Source: Trichobilharzia regenti
Taxonomy: Eukaryota > Platyhelminthes > Trematoda > Strigeidida > Schistosomatidae
NCBI GenBank assembly: GCA_944472135.2
Contig: OX235268.1
Coordinates: 9,740,589 to 9,804,588 of the forward strand
DNA: 64,000 nt
Reading direction: 5' to 3'
Shown: piece by piece, positions 61,403-64,000 of the stretch
Position numbering within the stretch: position 1 is the stretch's first letter
Layout of the letters: each line of letters begins with the position of its first letter
Made by a program: the position numbers and the translations under genes
The notes under the pieces: model-generated
Seen by the model: the letters and a program-made list of their open reading frames with translations, nothing else
The model's database searches: none
Told to the model about the DNA's origin: nothing

Positions 61403-61433
61403 ATAAAGCTTATGTTATGTTATGTTATGTTAA
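61403..61433 (+). repeat. TTATG tail of the CR1-like element
   Basis: Tandem TTATG units directly after 'gaataaagc'. It marks the 3' terminus and, in elements of this clade, guides priming of reverse transcription. Confidence 0.85.
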
Positions 61434-62520
61434 AACAAAGCATGGAATGGCAATCAAACCTGCACCTCAACTTTATAGACTTTGAGAAGGCCTCCGACAG
61501 TGTTGACCATCAGGTAATTTAGAAACTACTCGAGTACTACGGCGTACCCCAAATATGTCAGGTGATCTACAACGGAAAACTCAGCTAGGCGTTTGGAGTA
61601 AACACAGGAGTCAGACAAGAGTGCTTATTATCACCAATGATATTCTTAATTGTGGTGAACTGGACTATGTGTAAGACAGTGAGTAGGAAACGAGAAGACA
61701 GGGATATCCTGAACGTAGAAAACCTGGATTTCGCGTGTGGATGATTTATATTTGATGTCACACAAAATCAAAGACTTACAAGCGAAAATCGACAAACTCT
61801 TTGAAGAAGGCGCAAAGACGGGACTCCAAGTGAGCATAGACAAGACGGAGGTTGGGAAAATAAGTAACCACCACCAGCAACAACAGCAGTACCATCCAGC
61901 GTCAATCACCATCAACGGGAGGGATTTGAAACCGGTTACTTCATTCACTTACTTATCCAGGGAGAATTGTTTCAACGACAGGCAGTTGGAATGGAAGAGG
62001 ATGTCAAATCGATAAGCAGAAAGGCGGGAAACCAATCTGGAAATCCTCGTCACTCAGCATCAACCGCAAACTTCAACCGGATTTCCAATACAAACGTCGA
62101 GTCAGTTCTCCTATACGCATCAGAAACTTGGCGGGTTACAAAGAATATTTCCAACAGCCTGTTGCAGATCTTTATTAACAGCTGTCTTCGCTCTATAATG
62201 AAGATCAGATGGCCGGAGAGAATCACCAACAAGAAACTATGGGAACAAACAAAACAAGAACCAATCGCCCAACAAATATGGAGGAGAGAGTGGAGATGGA
62301 TCGGATACTCGATGAGGTGACCGCTGGGTGATATCGTGCGTCAAGCCCTTGAGTGGAATCCGAAAGGGAAGCGGAGAGTGGGTCGTTGGTGCAAGGGCGA
62401 CATGGAGGAGATCGTGTAAAGAGGAGTTGAAACAGTATGGAGGTGAACATTATAGATGTAGACAGAAGCATGTAGAGACGTGCAGTTGAAGCCCTAAGTT
62501 CCAGTAGGAACCTAAGGGAG

Positions 62521-63534
62521 AAATAAAAAAATAGAGAGACTACAGAGGGTAAACTCTACCTAAATTTAAATCAGTCATTCAACTTATATGTAAATATATC
62601 GATATATCTTCAAACATTTTCAAGATATCTAGACATTGGCTGAATTTTAGTTATTACGAAGTTATGAATATGATAACATGAGAATGTCTCTGGCACACAA
62701 TGCTGTATAGTGACCAGGTAAAATCACTCGTATAAAACAGAAGAAATTTCTGCATAAAAAATTATATAACTATAGAAAGACGTCGAAAAGAAATTGATCA
62801 TCTGAATGAAGTTTACGTAAGAGTGCAATAAAATATGTGTTAGAAGTTCATAAAAGAATTTTTTTTTTAAACCATTCTCCGAATGCTCTGGTTATCGATA
62901 CTATCATTACCATATTGCTGTTAAAAGAAATTTGAAAACCAACATTGTGATTTCTCGAATAGAAATAGTTACGCTTATTAGTACTGTTGTTGTTAATATT
63001 ATTATTATTATGATTACCCGTTTGCTTAGTAATCTGATTAATAATTACATCTTGTTTGCTGGTTGTAATCCTCAACAGTTGGTGGACTGGTTGATCTACT
63101 CAGTCTGCAGTGACGGCATGGTGACAGTGCTAGTGGTCACTGTGAGTAGTGAGATGATGCTGATGACAGCGCAGTGAGGTTCAGTGGTCTGTATCTTTTC
63201 GAGGACATTTGAATTGGGAGATAAAAGAGCCAACCAGCCAATTAGGCAGCCAGACAGTCAGCCATCAAGCGTAGGTGAGGTTTTCATGGTAGAAATTGGA
63301 ATGAAACTATAACACGTAGTTCAGCGTAAGTTGGCTTTTCTTTGAATTCATTTTCTTATCTGTGCAATCTCATGTAAATATTTGTTCTTTTGTATGTATA
63401 TGTACATTTAGTTTGTCAACCAATAATACATTTGGTTTTGGATATTTCAATTTATTATATGAAGTTTGTTAATTGGAGTTACATAATACCAAAACGGTCA
63501 AGAAAATTGGGGGTTAATGGAATTAGAGTAGTAA
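62521..63534. other. AT-rich duplicated DNA (copy B)
   Basis: Counterpart of 13651-14640, with no gene recognised. Confidence 0.6.
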
Positions 63535-64000
63535 CAAATGTGATGAGTTTTCACAAAAATTTGTGTTAACGAAGGACAAGATCGCGCATCTAACCACTTC
63601 TATGTCCGTTAATCAGTTCACGCGGTGCTTTGGAGCCAGGTATATCGGTCTTTCAATGCCCACGCTGTCCAAGAAGATTCAAGAACATTATCCAGCATGT
63701 TTGCGAAAAGGCAATAGTGGTGCAATAATGAGTGCGATAACTATCTCTCAAAGAGTAATCAGTTTATCTTGCTTACAGACAGAAGGCAACGGAAATCAAC
63801 AACTATCATTCGCTTGCCCGCTGTGATATGACAAGTTGAATTTAAGAAGTAATAATAATAACCTCCTAAGATTGACTGAACGTTCTTTGAGTTTTTGTTA
63901 AAATTTGACCATTACAACTCTGGTGTCTCCTCATTTGGGGATAAATCTTTCGCCTTTTACTAAAGATTTCCGTGGAGAGGCACAATACAATGAGTCTTGT
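63535..64000 (+). pseudogene. Penelope-like GIY-YIG fragment (copy B)
   Basis: Frame 63563-63826 with RCFGARYIGLSMPTLSKK, differing from copy A by single residues (W to R, Q to H). The fragment continues to the window edge. Confidence 0.65.

Larger units (their letters stand above)
58104..61433 (+). mobile_element. CR1-clade (SR1-like) retrotransposon inserted in RTE element
   Basis: About 3.3 kb, plus strand, with the second ORF and a 3' tail of about four TTATG units, as CR1-type elements end in short repeats rather than poly(A). A T-run marks the 5' junction. There is no ORF1, so it is 5' truncated or belongs to a one-ORF form. Flanks compared with copy A (12550-12560) show loss of about five target bases (CGTCG) and no target duplication. 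The coding region has a single stop (60528-60530). Confidence 0.9.
55840..62520 (+). pseudogene. RTE-clade retrotransposon, copy B, split by a CR1-like insertion
   Basis: The 5' part is 55840-58103 and the 3' part 61434-62520. The leader includes 'gggttggggcgtggttctagc'. The endonuclease starts at about 56270 (MGTWNVRSMYE, ICESRWNG, QCYAPTN), meets TAA at 56744 just before the GDMNAK motif, and shifts frame near 56957 (one base short in 'aagaacaaatag'). It then continues in 56929-58221 with GADVGSDHYLVEG, the linker and the start of the RT. After the insertion the RT resumes, carrying a TAG near 61518 and a TGTG insertion in the FADD motif near 61735. The 3' end matches copy A. Confidence 0.85.
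48428..64000. repeat. Segmental duplication, copy B right arm
   Basis: Colinear with 4601-15108. Relative to copy A it has a 354-bp extra piece (54434-54787), 1.4 kb of RTE leader and endonuclease (55833-57236) and a CR1-like insertion (58104-61433). It lacks 17 bases near 51384 and 28 bases near 49534. It runs off the window end. Confidence 0.95.

Overview
The window reads as nuclear DNA of a blood fluke (genus Schistosoma or a close relative). It is AT-rich and intron-bearing. It is packed with element families typical of schistosomes: RTE-clade (SR2-like) and CR1-clade (SR1-like) non-LTR retrotransposons, a Penelope-like element with a GIY-YIG domain, a Ty3/gypsy-type gag-protease, tRNA-derived SINEs and an Sm-alpha-type SINE carrying a hammerhead ribozyme. 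The genus is inferred from element types recognised by eye; the species cannot be fixed from this sequence.

Layout. (1) 1-15108: a microsatellite-rich block (1-4600) followed by repeat-derived DNA. From 1323 onward this is copy A of a segmental duplication. (2) 15148-20500: a tRNA-like SINE, a broken Penelope-like element and unassigned AT-rich DNA. (3) 20500-25385: a decayed CR1-like element split by a nearly full-length RTE element (21376-24888, minus) with a clean 10-bp target-site duplication. (4) 25390-33560: the only host gene I can support, a six-exon, minus-strand gene for a 237-residue seven-helix protein of the Lifeguard/TMBIM (Bax inhibitor-1-like) family, with coding exons from 32659 to 27766. 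(5) 33570-34876: RTE relics and an intact-looking SINE. (6) 34876-38118 and 48428-64000: copy B of the duplication, separated by about 10.3 kb absent from copy A. That block holds RTE relics, one of them interrupted by a gag-protease fragment.

The two copies give a relative history. An RTE element was already dead when the segment duplicated, because both copies share a stop codon and a 4-nt insertion in its reverse-transcriptase active-site motif. Later, a CR1-like element entered copy B only (58104-61433), copy A lost about 1.4 kb including the endonuclease domain, and the microsatellites drifted in length. A hammerhead ribozyme inside an Sm-alpha-type SINE kept an identical, fully paired 45-nt core in both copies.

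Almost every long reading frame outside the Lifeguard-like gene belongs to a retroelement, usually broken by stops or frameshifts. Many others are antisense or out-of-frame shadows of those elements and are not listed.
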